NCBI GenBank assembly: GCA_044349305.1
Contig: JBIKRF010000001.1
Coordinates: 1 to 64,000 of the forward strand
Reading direction: 5' to 3'
From: CAIZGX01 sp044349305
Lineage (GTDB): Bacteria > Bacteroidota > Bacteroidia > Flavobacteriales_D > Sanyastnellaceae
DNA: 64,000 nucleotides
Shown here: in pieces, positions 54,158 to 63,713 of the stretch
How positions within the stretch are numbered: position 1 is the first letter of the stretch
How the letters are laid out: each line of letters starts with the position of its first letter
Notes under the pieces: model-generated
Database searches by the model: none
The model's input: the letters and a program-made list of their open reading frames with translations, nothing else
Told to the model about the DNA's origin: nothing
Program-made: the position numbers and the translations under genes

Positions 54158-55633
54158 ATGCAGGTTACATTCGGTGAATTCATAAAAAAAAGACGTTCTG
54201 AATTAGGCTTTCCACTTCGAAAAGTTGCAAGCTTTATAGGATTAGATACTTCAACCCTTGGTAAGATAGAAAAGGACGAAAGAAATATGAGTTTGGAGTT
54301 ATTAAACAATCTTTCAATAATTTTAAAGACAGAAAAAACGACACTTTTGAACTATCATTTTTCTACAAAAATAGCAGATGAATTAAAAGATTATCCTGAA
54401 TTTGAAGAGGTTTTGAGCATAGTTAGTGAAAAACTTCAAAAATTTGCTTCAGGTCAAAATGCATTAAAATTTGATAAGGATTGGAGAGAAAAGGAGTTTT
54501 CGAACCCAAATGCAACTATAAAGATTGGAACAATGTTCTCGGGAATTGGTGCAATTGAATATGCACTGAAACGTTTGCATTTAAAGACTGAGATACAGTT
54601 TGCAAGTGATATTGATAGTTTCGTAAAGAAAAGTTATTTTGAAAATTATAATATTACTGAAGCCAATTGGTACAATGATGTTCACAATATTAACGGCAAA
54701 AAGTATAAAGGGAAATTACATTTGTTAGTTGGAGGGAGTCCTTGCCAATCATTTTCGATGGTCGGGAAGCGAAGAGGTTTTGATGATACAAGAGGTACTT
54801 TATTCTATGAATTTGCCAGGGTTGTCAAAGAAAGTCAGCCAAATGTTTTCATTTTTGAAAATGTAAAAGGTCTCATAAATCATGATGGAGGAAATACATT
54901 CGAAACCATAAAGGCGACTTTTGATGAACTTGGATACAAATATTTTTATCAAGTTTTAAACGCAAAGAACTATGGAATGCCGCAGCACAGGGAGCGCATT
55001 TTTGTAGTAGGTTTTAAAGATAAAAAGGCTGAATTTACCTTTCCGGAGGCTGTGGAGTTAGAATATAAGATGCAGGATTTTTTAGAGGATTACACGGAAA
55101 GTAAATATTACCTCAAAGAAAAGGGGGTGAAATTTGTGACTAGTTCAAAGAATAGGACGAAGCGTTATACTCAAATAAATGGAGAAATTGCACTATGCCA
55201 AAAGGCAAATCAACAATTTAATTGGCATGGTGATTTTGTTTTTGAATTTGGAAAAAGTGATTTTGATGAATTCATTTTTGATGTTAATGATGTTGAAGAA
55301 AAGTACTATTTATCCGACAAAGTTCGTGACTATGTTTTGAGTAGTGGTACAAAAACGTTTAAAACATCAATAAAAACAGATCTTGCAATAGCAAGACCAC
55401 TTCTGCAGAGCATGCATAAAATGCACCGTGCTGGTGTGGATAATTATGTCACACATACAGGGAAAATTAGAAAATTAACGCCAAAAGAATGCTTGCGTCT
55501 AATGGGTTTTCGTGATGATTTCAAACAGGTTGTAAGCGACACACAAATGTACAGACAGGCAGGAAATAGCATTGTTGTTGATGTACTTATAGCCATACTT
55601 AAGCAGATGGACATTACTAAATATTCAAACTAG
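54158..55633 (+). CDS. HTH-fused DNA (cytosine-5) methyltransferase
   Basis: A 491-residue type II modification enzyme. Residues 1-65 are an XRE-type helix-turn-helix (FIKKRRSELGFPLRKVASFIGLDTSTLGKIEKDERNMSLELL). The C5-methyltransferase then runs motif I TMFSGIGAIEYAL (about 124), motif IV GGSPCQSFSMVG with catalytic Cys (about 194), motif VI FENVKGL (about 234), motif VIII QHRERIFVVGF, and motif X YRQAGNSIV (about 468). The HTH probably autoregulates through the palindrome at 54120-54138. The gene lies 4 bp before an HNH endonuclease gene, its likely restriction partner. Confidence 0.95.
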   Translation: MQVTFGEFIKKRRSELGFPLRKVASFIGLDTSTLGKIEKDERNMSLELLNNLSIILKTEKTTLLNYHFSTKIADELKDYPEFEEVLSIVSEKLQKFASGQNALKFDKDWREKEFSNPNATIKIGTMFSGIGAIEYALKRLHLKTEIQFASDIDSFVKKSYFENYNITEANWYNDVHNINGKKYKGKLHLLVGGSPCQSFSMVGKRRGFDDTRGTLFYEFARVVKESQPNVFIFENVKGLINHDGGNTFETIKATFDELGYKYFYQVLNAKNYGMPQHRERIFVVGFKDKKAEFTFPEAVELEYKMQDFLEDYTESKYYLKEKGVKFVTSSKNRTKRYTQINGEIALCQKANQQFNWHGDFVFEFGKSDFDEFIFDVNDVEEKYYLSDKVRDYVLSSGTKTFKTSIKTDLAIARPLLQSMHKMHRAGVDNYVTHTGKIRKLTPKECLRLMGFRDDFKQVVSDTQMYRQAGNSIVVDVLIAILKQMDITKYSN

Positions 55634-55637
55634 TTTT

Positions 55638-56612
55638 ATGAAAATTATTCTTGATAACCACGATTTTAGAGTTGTTGATACAAAAGAGAGAATTACGATT
55701 GCTGATAGTTTTGTGGTTAGACAAAACAAAATAGGAGGCGGAAATGGCGAGGCTAAATTGTACATAGGTCAGAACGTGCAGGATACAAGAACCTTTTTTG
55801 GAGAGAAAGGATTTTCTATTCCTTGTTTTTTGATAAAAGCGGACTTGAAGAAGTATCTTGAAGAAACGAAAGTAGAATATTTAAAACCGGAACAACCTTA
55901 CATTAATAAAGACATATTGCCAAATCTTTGGAATGATAGAAAAGGATTAATAGACTCATTACCTGAAAAAATTAATTTTGAAGTTATTGAGCAAACACAA
56001 ATAGCCGGACCTCGAGTTTATGTAAGTTCAAATGATAACGCATATAAACTTATCAGAGAGCTTTCGTTACCTAATATTACATTCATTTCTGTGATAAAGT
56101 TGATAGACGAAAAGGGGATGTTGAGCTATTATTTCAGATTATTTGCGGATTATTTTGGGGAGACAAATCATCCATATCTGCTTCAAATGGAATCTGAAGA
56201 ATTAAATGAAAGTGACTTGCCGCAAGAGGAAAAGAAACAGTTGATGAAATCTAGAATTGGCCAAGGTGAATACCGTTCGAAATTACTCAGTGAATGTCCG
56301 TTTTGCCCAATTACGTTGATTTCAGATGATAGGCTGTTAATTGCAAGCCATATTAAACCTTGGTCCATTTCAAATGATTTTGAAAAAACAGACCCTAAGA
56401 ATGGTTTTATGTTAACACCAACTTTCGATCGGTTATTTGATAGAGGATTTTTATCATTTACAGACGATAAAAGAACAATACTATCGCCTTTTTTATCCAA
56501 TATGACATATTCAAAACTTGGGATTTCTGACAATAGAATTATTTCACATTTGCCAATTTCAGGAAGAGAACAATATCTTGATTATCATAGAAGGGAAATT
56601 CTCAAGAAATAG
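55638..56612 (+). CDS. HNH-family restriction endonuclease
   Basis: A 324-residue protein whose C-terminal third has an HNH nuclease: zinc-like CPFC (about 220-223), LLIASHIKPW (H near 238) and NGFMLTPTFDRLFDRG (N near 255). The N-terminal 200 residues are probably the DNA-recognition part and match nothing I know. It follows the HTH-methyltransferase by 4 bp, the usual order of a type II restriction-modification pair. The recognition sequence cannot be read. Confidence 0.9.
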   Translation: MKIILDNHDFRVVDTKERITIADSFVVRQNKIGGGNGEAKLYIGQNVQDTRTFFGEKGFSIPCFLIKADLKKYLEETKVEYLKPEQPYINKDILPNLWNDRKGLIDSLPEKINFEVIEQTQIAGPRVYVSSNDNAYKLIRELSLPNITFISVIKLIDEKGMLSYYFRLFADYFGETNHPYLLQMESEELNESDLPQEEKKQLMKSRIGQGEYRSKLLSECPFCPITLISDDRLLIASHIKPWSISNDFEKTDPKNGFMLTPTFDRLFDRGFLSFTDDKRTILSPFLSNMTYSKLGISDNRIISHLPISGREQYLDYHRREILKK

Positions 56613-56661
56613 CACTCGTTTTTTCATTATTCAGATTAAATTTAAGCACTAATTTTGCTGA

Positions 56662-56715
56662 GCAAAGTGCACTCTATGAGAATACTTTGCTAATGTGCTT
56701 CCCACGAGAAGTATT
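56662..56715 (+). repeat. Overlapping short palindromes downstream of the HNH gene
   Basis: GCAAAGT (56662-56668) pairs with ACTTTGC (56684-56690), and AATACTT (56681-56687) pairs with AAGTATT (56709-56715). The two stems are mutually exclusive. This could be a terminator-like or recombination-related structure in the 409-bp spacer 56613-57021. Confidence 0.4.
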
Positions 56716-56823
56716 GCAGCTTTAATAAAAGAGAAGAGAAGGTGAAAAAGCGAACTTTGAAAAAGTTAGAGTCACTGATTTAGCCAAAAGCTCATCTTCA
56801 CACAATGCTTCCCATTGAAGTCA

Positions 56824-56944
56824 GGCTTGGCGAAGGTGGCGATTTTCACCACAAATGTTGATGCGGAGAACCAAACTTTGATTAACCACAAATGTGTCTA
56901 CGGAGCACTGAACCGCCACTTTTGCCAAACCCGTGTTGCCTGCC
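56824..56944 (+). repeat. attC-like large imperfect palindrome
   Basis: In the 409-bp spacer between the two restriction-modification loci, the arm GGCTTGGCGAAGGTGGCGAT (from 56824) is inversely matched by AACCGCCACTTTTGCCAAAC (56911-56930) with a few mismatches. Between them is a degenerate direct repeat (CCACAAATGT...CGGAG, 56849-56868 and 56886-56905). The element closes with GTTGCCTGCC (56935-56944), an R'-like end shared with two elements further right. It resembles an integron cassette recombination site oriented on the plus strand. Confidence 0.5.
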
Positions 56945-57021
56945 GTGTTTTTATTTTTGTTCTTATATTTGCAAATATGATAATTTATGTTGAATATTGC
57001 AAATAAATTAAAATTACAGTC

Positions 57022-57306
57022 ATGACAAACTGGAATGATAAGTCTAAAAGACTACTAAAGTCAGAGCTAATAAAACGAGGTGTTTCAAACTCAGATTTAG
57101 CTTTAATGCTTAATGAAATTGGTGTCGAAGAAACAAAAGCAAGCATTGATAGTAAAATCAGTCGTGGAAGTTTTAGCACTTGTTTTCTTTTGCAATGTCT
57201 AACAGTTATAGGTTGTCACAAAATAGAAATTGAGGATTATGAAAGTACATTTTTAATGGCTGCTGAACCAAATGAACCTTATAAAACTACACGCAATGAA
57301 AAATAG
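57022..57306 (+). CDS. DUF6471 protein
   Basis: A 94-residue protein with the DUF6471 pattern: NWNDKSKRLLKSELIKRGVSNSDLALMLNEIGVEETKASIDSKISRGSFSTCFLLQCLTVIGC. It looks like a small helix-turn-helix-like fold. It commonly sits just before DNA cytosine methyltransferases, as here, where it overlaps the methyltransferase start by 11 bp. A regulatory role is likely but unproven. Confidence 0.88.
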   Translation: MTNWNDKSKRLLKSELIKRGVSNSDLALMLNEIGVEETKASIDSKISRGSFSTCFLLQCLTVIGCHKIEIEDYESTFLMAAEPNEPYKTTRNEK

Positions 57307-58660
57307 AACTGTAAAATTTATCGATTTGTTTGCGGGTCTTGGTGGGATTCGCTTAGGATTTGAAAAGGCTTTTAAAGATGTTGGAATGGAAACAGAATGC
57401 GTCATGACTTCAGAAATAAAGCCACATGCCGTAAAAACATTGAAGCATAATTTTAAAAATGATTTTTTGGCTGGAGATATTTTTGATATTCGAAATGAAT
57501 TTATTCCTGATTTTGATTTTTTATTGGGAGGTTTTCCATGTCAACCTTTTAGTGCAGGAGGTAAACGACAAGGTTTTTTAGATACAAGAGGAACGTTGTT
57601 TTTTGAAATAGAACGAATTTTAAGAGACAAAAAGCCTAGTGGTTTTATTTTGGAAAACGTAGAAGGCCTGGTAAAACATGATTTAGAAAATAAAAATGAT
57701 GAAATTGGAAGAACTTTAAAAACGATTTTACACACACTTGAAGTTGATTTAGATTATAAGGTAAGTTGGAAAGTTTTTGACAGTTTGGAATTTGGATTAC
57801 CACAATCTCGTAAACGAATTTTTATAGTTGGTACTAAGAAGAAAAAAATTGACTTGAATGGAGTTGAACCGGTTTTTAATCCTTTAGAAAGTGTTTTAGA
57901 AAGAGGATTGCCAATACTTAAATCTGATTTTATTGATAAACTTCTATTTCACTTCCAACTTGAAGATTTATATGGGAAATCAATAAAGGATAAGCGTGGA
58001 GGGGATAACAATATTCATAGTTGGGATATTGAATTGAAAGGAAGTGTCTCAAAGAAGCAAGCCAATATTTTGAATCAATTATTCAAACAAAGACGAAAAA
58101 AGCAATGGGCTGAAGAAATTGGTATTGATTGGATGGACGGAATGACTTTGACTTTAGAGCAAATTAATACTTTCATTGATTTACCAAAAAAGGATTTAAA
58201 AGCACATCTCGAAGATCTTACTAAGAAAGGATATTTGAAATTCGAGCATCCTAAAAAATTAGTCAAAGTGAAAAATATAAATGGAATAAGTACTTCACGG
58301 GAATATGACGAAACTAAACCGAAAGGATACAATATTGTAACTGGTAAATTAAGTTTTGAAATCAATAAAATTCTTGACCCTAAAGACATTGCTCCAACAT
58401 TAGTTGCAACTGATGTTTCTAGATTGGCCGTGCCTGATGGAAAAGGATTAAGAAGATTGACTATTCGTGAAGGATTGAGATTATTTGGATACCCCGAATG
58501 GTATGAAATTCCAACTAAAGAATATGATGCTTTTGATTTGTTAGGCAATACTGTTGCTGTCCCTGTTGTAGAATTCGTTGCTTCTAAAATAGCTGCAACA
58601 TTTACTAGCGAAGTTAAGCGTATGGATAGTACTCATTCAAAACTTCATCAAGTACATTAA
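57296..58660 (+). CDS. DNA (cytosine-5) methyltransferase
   Basis: A 454-residue C5-methyltransferase from the ATG at 57296 (MKNRTVKFIDLFAGLGGIRLGF, motif I). Motif IV is GGFPCQPFSAGGKRQGF with the catalytic Cys (about 82), motif VI is LENVEGL (about 120), motif VIII is LPQSRKRIFIVG, and motif X is LLGNTVAVPVV. The target-recognition region (about 200-370) is long and contains a helical insert, KKQWAEEIGIDWMDGMTL. An alternative start at 57272 is less typical. Its 3' end overlaps a convergent endonuclease gene by 47 bp. Confidence 0.94.
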   Translation: MKNRTVKFIDLFAGLGGIRLGFEKAFKDVGMETECVMTSEIKPHAVKTLKHNFKNDFLAGDIFDIRNEFIPDFDFLLGGFPCQPFSAGGKRQGFLDTRGTLFFEIERILRDKKPSGFILENVEGLVKHDLENKNDEIGRTLKTILHTLEVDLDYKVSWKVFDSLEFGLPQSRKRIFIVGTKKKKIDLNGVEPVFNPLESVLERGLPILKSDFIDKLLFHFQLEDLYGKSIKDKRGGDNNIHSWDIELKGSVSKKQANILNQLFKQRRKKQWAEEIGIDWMDGMTLTLEQINTFIDLPKKDLKAHLEDLTKKGYLKFEHPKKLVKVKNINGISTSREYDETKPKGYNIVTGKLSFEINKILDPKDIAPTLVATDVSRLAVPDGKGLRRLTIREGLRLFGYPEWYEIPTKEYDAFDLLGNTVAVPVVEFVASKIAATFTSEVKRMDSTHSKLHQVH

Positions 58661-59558
58661 GTGTTCTTTGGTTAAATACAAAATCACTTGCCTCATAAAT
58701 ACGATGTAGGTCATTTTGTCTTCCAACCCATCCAAAACCATCGCAATAATTGAGCATAATTATTCTATTTGCTCTGTGATTTGCGTTGTGTCTCATTAAT
58801 GTACTGAAAAATTCAACAAGTTGGTCGGCTCTCTTAGATTGCCCACTCCCTGTTGTTATATTGTAAGAAGATTCTATTAGGATAATCGGGGCGCTAACAC
58901 TAGGAATTAAAAAATCAATGTTTTTGTTGAGTAGTGGGAACTCTTTTTGAATTTCATATTGTAGTGTTCTATTTACATTCGCTTTATAGCTTTCTAGTCT
59001 AGTCCGGATTAATCTTTCTACATGAGCACCAACTTCGTTAGAGTATTTTCCTTGAATCTCATTGTCATTTAATATTCGTTCAACATATTTATGGTCTCTC
59101 AAATCAGAAATAAATTCAGGGTCTGTCAATTTGAAATTTCTCATATAGTACAGAGGAATTTCTGCACCAATTCTTGAATTTCTTCCTCCGATAAAAAAAT
59201 CAATTAGCAATTCTCTAAAAGCACTGTCAATTTGCAATGTTTTGCTAATTCTTTTAACGTCCCATTCCGTTCTAAAGTCTTCGTCATTATGTCTATATCT
59301 GAGAAGGGAAACGACTCTTTTCAGTCTTTCCTCAGATAAGCCGATTAACGAAACAAATGCCTTGAGTTTTTCTACAGCTGTAAATTCATTGTCAGTTGTC
59401 AGAAAATTTGTTAGTTCTTGTGGAGTTGAAAAACGGTCGCAATTTTGGTTTATAAACTCTGTCAATGGCTCGATTGAAAGTAAAAAATTATTATCAAAAG
59501 CGTCATCAATCATAAATGACATACTATTTTTCCAATCTTCAAATGATATTTTCGGCAT
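58614..59558 (-). CDS. Putative restriction endonuclease partner (DpnII-like catalytic pattern)
   Basis: A 314-residue protein, convergent with the cytosine methyltransferase and overlapping it by 47 bp. The N-terminal 200 residues are helical. The C-terminal domain has a PD-(D/E)xK-like layout: NIDFLIPS (D215), IILIESSYN (E229), then a Gly/Ser-rich GSGQSKRADQL, reminiscent of the E-x-N-x-GSK end of DpnII/MboI-type enzymes. The tail-to-tail placement with a methyltransferase supports a type II restriction role. The target is unknown. Confidence 0.78.
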   Translation of the reverse strand: MPKISFEDWKNSMSFMIDDAFDNNFLLSIEPLTEFINQNCDRFSTPQELTNFLTTDNEFTAVEKLKAFVSLIGLSEERLKRVVSLLRYRHNDEDFRTEWDVKRISKTLQIDSAFRELLIDFFIGGRNSRIGAEIPLYYMRNFKLTDPEFISDLRDHKYVERILNDNEIQGKYSNEVGAHVERLIRTRLESYKANVNRTLQYEIQKEFPLLNKNIDFLIPSVSAPIILIESSYNITTGSGQSKRADQLVEFFSTLMRHNANHRANRIIMLNYCDGFGWVGRQNDLHRIYEASDFVFNQRTLNVLDEVLNEYYPYA

Positions 59559-59623
59559 CGTTCTATTTCTTATTTACACAAAAGTAATGTTTCTAAATTA
59601 AAGCTCTTTCTGTCAATTAATAT

Positions 59624-59710
59624 GGCAGGTAACGATCCTGCACTAGGCGAAGTGTCGCTTTCTATCGAGTGTAACTGTTGCGCCATTTTGATTAGTGCAT
59701 GTTGTATGCC
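59624..59710 (-). repeat. attC-like element downstream of the SEC-C gene
   Basis: On the minus strand the element runs from GGCATACAAC to GTTACCTGCC, two partly complementary core-like ends. Internal inverted arms TGCACTAGGCG (59639-59649) and CGCC...TAGTGCA (59681-59699) fold it. It starts 47 bp after the stop of the 59757 gene, where an integron cassette site would sit. The left end of the next gene on that strand is 66 bp further. Confidence 0.5.
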
Positions 59711-59756
59711 GTTTTTATTTTATTAATTTCGTTTTAGGGTTGGGACAGACATAATC

Positions 59757-62700
59757 TTAAACAGGGAGAATTGCTTTCAATCCAAACTCCTTTAATTTAT
59801 AAAAACTTACCATTTCAAAAGGTAGTTCTTTCAATTTTAAATATTTTGTTGGTAGTTCCTCTGAAGTCAAGATTGCTGGAACAACCGAGTAACCTGATAA
59901 ATCAACCTCATACTTCTTACCTAATAATTCTAAGTTGTCCTTGATCCAAACGTATCGACCTTCGTGCTTTTCAATCCAACCTTTTTCAGAATCACTACCA
60001 AATAGATTGTTCACTTCTTCAACCATTTGTTTTACGTTTCTTGCGACTTCAGTCTTTTTGCATTCTAATAGAAAAACAACCTTTAAGCCATGGTCAATGA
60101 CAAGAACATCAATGTCTCCTAAATCCTGATCTGCTTTCAGAAATTTGTTTTGATTGATAGGCAGTTCTTGATCAACAATTCTGTCTTCAGGAAGACCATC
60201 GACATAGTCATATACCGTCTGAGTGAAAGCTGCCCCCTTTTTGTTTAGTTGATCACCTATTAACTTCGATAAACTTCCGCCATCTTTGCAACGAAGTTTT
60301 CCAGAATGGAATAGATAAAGGGTTTGAGTAGCTGCAATCTTAGCTTGTCGAGGTCCATAAAAGCAGCGATAGTCATTTTTCTCTTCGTCATACCTCCGTA
60401 CTATTGGTTTTCTAATTAGTGATAAACCTCGGTTGTATCTCCATGGGAATACGTCATAAGCAAAGTACCCTTCAGGTAATTCCATTAAGCTTTTTCGCTG
60501 ATCCAAGCTGTAATAACTCATTAGAGCATCAAACTCATCATCAGATAAACTATCAAGTACTTTTTGCGCTTGCTCCTTAAGTTCCATTTGATAGATCTCA
60601 GTGCAACCAGGGTCTCGTTCAAATGCGGACCAAATTAGAAGATGAGAAAATTCAAGAATCCTTGTTAGCTTTACACCGAACTCTTCATAAAAAGCCTTCT
60701 CCGTTTTCTCCGTAATTCCGGTATCTCCGCTGTAATCTTTCTCTGAAAAATTGTCCTCGAATTCCGTTATAGCGTCAGCTACGTTCTCCTTTGTTCTCGC
60801 TAAACTGAAAGGGTTAAAGACTTCTTTTCCTATGCTGTGATCTGTACCTATCCTTTGAGAATCAAGCACATCAATTTTACCCTCAGAAAGACCGAAATTG
60901 ATAAGGTCTCCATGCATTCCCCATGCAATAATCTGTTCCATCAATGCAAGCAACTTATCAAAATCAGATTTACTCGCAATTTTTTTACCATTTGATGGAC
61001 ATGCAGCAATATGCTCAATTAAGCATCGAGTGCTTAAAGATGTTTGGTTAACGTTCTTTAACGTTTCGTTTAACTCATCTATGTGTTGTTCTTCAGATAC
61101 GAAACAGGCAATTCTTGTAGGTGTTTTTAATATAGCGTCAGTACGCTTGTTAATCAGAGCTTCGTTAAGTCTGAAAAGTCTTCGTAGCAAATCTTCACAA
61201 TCGTAATCCGCGATTTTTGAATCCAGCCATGGCAAGAATATTCGTGTTACCAAATTTCTGATAAATCCGTAACCATCTTCTATTTCTTTGGTCTCAGCCG
61301 TGATAAAACCAGCTGTTAAAGATCGTGGAACTATTTCATCGAGTATTGCTCCAATATTGTATTCTTGGACATATCGATAGCCGTTAAGTCCCCTAGGATC
61401 CAATTTGATTTCATCCTCAGTATTTAAAACGAATACTTTCTTTTTCAATCCAATCGGAACGTGCTCTGAAATTACCGAGTCAATAACTGCTTCAGTTATA
61501 GTTCCTGTATTCCTGTTTCCTTCATCAAATTTCTTGAATCCTTGTAAAAGTGCTCTAACCATGATTTGTTCTCCTTCATTATCTCCTCCGTAGAGATAAG
61601 GAGTGATTTGGTGTGGTATTTTGAATTGTAGTTCATTCGCGCCAATCTCAACCTCAAAGAGATCCATCAATCCAGGTTCTCTATCAAACTTGATTTCAAT
61701 ATTCTCAAACTTTGAGCGATCAATAAAGTCAAACTTAATTGTAAAAGGAGACGAAATTATCTTATTTATTGGGCCATGTGCCACACCTGTTATCTGCCAT
61801 ACCCAATATGAGATTGCTTCCGAAATTTCAATGTAAACTCCTCTATACTGAGAGTCAATTGAATAGATGTCTCCGGCAAATTCAACCCAAATAGGGTGTT
61901 TGTATCCTTCAACTGCATGGCTTAGTTTTTTACCAATGTAAGCCATCGGGTAATAGATGTTGCTCGATCCTTTTACTTTAAGGCAAGGCGTTACTCCCAG
62001 TTCTCCCTGGTCATTCAATTTCTGTATAGAGTGTATGTCTTCATCCGTAACGATTTTTTGAATGAAAGACGATGAGTAACCCGGTTCCATCCATAACATT
62101 GATGGCAAAGCATCGTCATTTAGGTAGAAACTATTGTCTTTATCCTTGTAGAGTGAATAAAAATCAAGATCACTTTGCATAGGAGGTAGATCAACTTTAC
62201 TTGTAAAGTGAGATTTAGCCTCAGAAAAGTTCCATAGAGAAAGACAGTCGTAATCTCTTTCTTTCATGAGGAGATCGAATTCGTTAACCGAAAAGTTTAG
62301 AATATTTGCTCCTTCAACTTTTTTATACCCTCCAAGGTATTGTCTTCCCAATCCTGCACTTAATCTGATAAGTAGAATCCGATCATTTGGGTATTGATCT
62401 TTAATCTTTTGCAATGTGGACTCGGTAACTCTATCATATTCGTCTTCATTTTTCACTGTGTGCATTGAAAAATATGGGTGTCTTTTATCATAGTTACTTC
62501 CGTCATCAAATGATAAAACAACATAAGCGATCTTATCCGAGTCAAACCTAAAAACTTCATGTCTGAAAGAGTCTGGTCTTTCCAGATCGAACTCGTCAGA
62601 GATTCTCTTGTAATCAGAGGATGAGAGATGTGTAAGAGAGTTATTCCAAACTACTCTAATATACAACTTAATCAACTCAGGTAAGCACTCTAATGTGATC

Positions 62701-63536
62701 GAGGATTCAATAATTGCATGAAGCAATGCAACATGAATATTAGCTGGAGACAATATCCTATAACCCTCATAAACCTTTTGAATCGGTCTTGGTATCAATG
62801 GATTCTTGCCCGGGTCATCGCTGGATAGGTCATCAACTTCGTTTAATGCGAACAATTGCAAGGTGTCAGAATGAGCATTGCATAATGTTGCAAGCTCAGC
62901 GATTTTCTCATCGGTGATTATTACAGACTCTCGTAAATTGTGTTCTCCAAGAAATATTTTGTTGTCCTCTAAAACCCCTGATAAGTAACGGGTTAATCCA
63001 CTTGTTTTAACACAATAATCAGATAGTCCAAGCATAAGAATGGAGGAGTCATATACAAGTCGTTTGAACTTATCAGGAAGAGTATTATCTATATGGAAAA
63101 TCACATTCAGCATTGAGCTTAATATGAATACTCCAGAGTCTGAAATTCCTGGTAGAACAAGGTAATCTCCACCATAGAATGTTATTAGCTCGGTAAATAA
63201 ATTTACAGGTGGATCTTCAAGGTAATGATGATGGTAATGATCATCAAGCACTTTTTGGAGCTTTGCTTTATCAGTGCTTCCTGAGTCTTTTTGCCCATAA
63301 AGAATTGCTTCACGAATTAGCAATTCCAGTCGAATATTTTTCCCATGGTTCTCTGGCAGCATAGAAGCTGTAACAAACCAATCCAAGAGGAATTCTTTGT
63401 TGAATTCAATTAAAGGATGTTGCTGATGAGTCTTCTCGGGGTTAGCAAGAGTGATGCCTTTGATTATGCAACACTTCTTAAACTTCTTTCCACTATTGCA
63501 AGGACAAGGATCGTTCCTACCTACTTTTTTACTCAT
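59757..63536 (-). CDS. Large SEC-C-motif protein with C-terminal nuclease-like domain
   Basis: A 1259-residue protein. The N-terminus is a SEC-C zinc motif, GRNDPCPCNSGKKFKKCC (Cys 11, 13, 22, 23). Most of the chain is unrecognised and mixed alpha/beta. Near the end, GDIDVLVIDHGLKVVFLLECKKTEV (about 1142-1162) has the D...E-x-K pattern of PD-(D/E)xK nucleases in the style of NERD-like or Mrr-like domains. It lies between two attC-like elements and is the largest gene of the putative cassette stretch. A defence or nucleic-acid-processing role is inferred from context and the nuclease pattern. Confidence 0.82.
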   Translation of the reverse strand: MSKKVGRNDPCPCNSGKKFKKCCIIKGITLANPEKTHQQHPLIEFNKEFLLDWFVTASMLPENHGKNIRLELLIREAILYGQKDSGSTDKAKLQKVLDDHYHHHYLEDPPVNLFTELITFYGGDYLVLPGISDSGVFILSSMLNVIFHIDNTLPDKFKRLVYDSSILMLGLSDYCVKTSGLTRYLSGVLEDNKIFLGEHNLRESVIITDEKIAELATLCNAHSDTLQLFALNEVDDLSSDDPGKNPLIPRPIQKVYEGYRILSPANIHVALLHAIIESSITLECLPELIKLYIRVVWNNSLTHLSSSDYKRISDEFDLERPDSFRHEVFRFDSDKIAYVVLSFDDGSNYDKRHPYFSMHTVKNEDEYDRVTESTLQKIKDQYPNDRILLIRLSAGLGRQYLGGYKKVEGANILNFSVNEFDLLMKERDYDCLSLWNFSEAKSHFTSKVDLPPMQSDLDFYSLYKDKDNSFYLNDDALPSMLWMEPGYSSSFIQKIVTDEDIHSIQKLNDQGELGVTPCLKVKGSSNIYYPMAYIGKKLSHAVEGYKHPIWVEFAGDIYSIDSQYRGVYIEISEAISYWVWQITGVAHGPINKIISSPFTIKFDFIDRSKFENIEIKFDREPGLMDLFEVEIGANELQFKIPHQITPYLYGGDNEGEQIMVRALLQGFKKFDEGNRNTGTITEAVIDSVISEHVPIGLKKKVFVLNTEDEIKLDPRGLNGYRYVQEYNIGAILDEIVPRSLTAGFITAETKEIEDGYGFIRNLVTRIFLPWLDSKIADYDCEDLLRRLFRLNEALINKRTDAILKTPTRIACFVSEEQHIDELNETLKNVNQTSLSTRCLIEHIAACPSNGKKIASKSDFDKLLALMEQIIAWGMHGDLINFGLSEGKIDVLDSQRIGTDHSIGKEVFNPFSLARTKENVADAITEFEDNFSEKDYSGDTGITEKTEKAFYEEFGVKLTRILEFSHLLIWSAFERDPGCTEIYQMELKEQAQKVLDSLSDDEFDALMSYYSLDQRKSLMELPEGYFAYDVFPWRYNRGLSLIRKPIVRRYDEEKNDYRCFYGPRQAKIAATQTLYLFHSGKLRCKDGGSLSKLIGDQLNKKGAAFTQTVYDYVDGLPEDRIVDQELPINQNKFLKADQDLGDIDVLVIDHGLKVVFLLECKKTEVARNVKQMVEEVNNLFGSDSEKGWIEKHEGRYVWIKDNLELLGKKYEVDLSGYSVVPAILTSEELPTKYLKLKELPFEMVSFYKLKEFGLKAILPV

Positions 63537-63713
63537 TAGAATTTAATATTACTCATTTATATTTGCAAAATCCCGATCAATCAATGCTCGGTTATTATGC
63601 TGCTTATACTTCAATAATTGCTTTCAAGTGACCTCCGCACCTCATGCTCTCCTGCATTGGTTTGCAGCCATCCAGGAAATATACTTGAACATGTAGTGAT
63701 TTTTTATTTCAAT

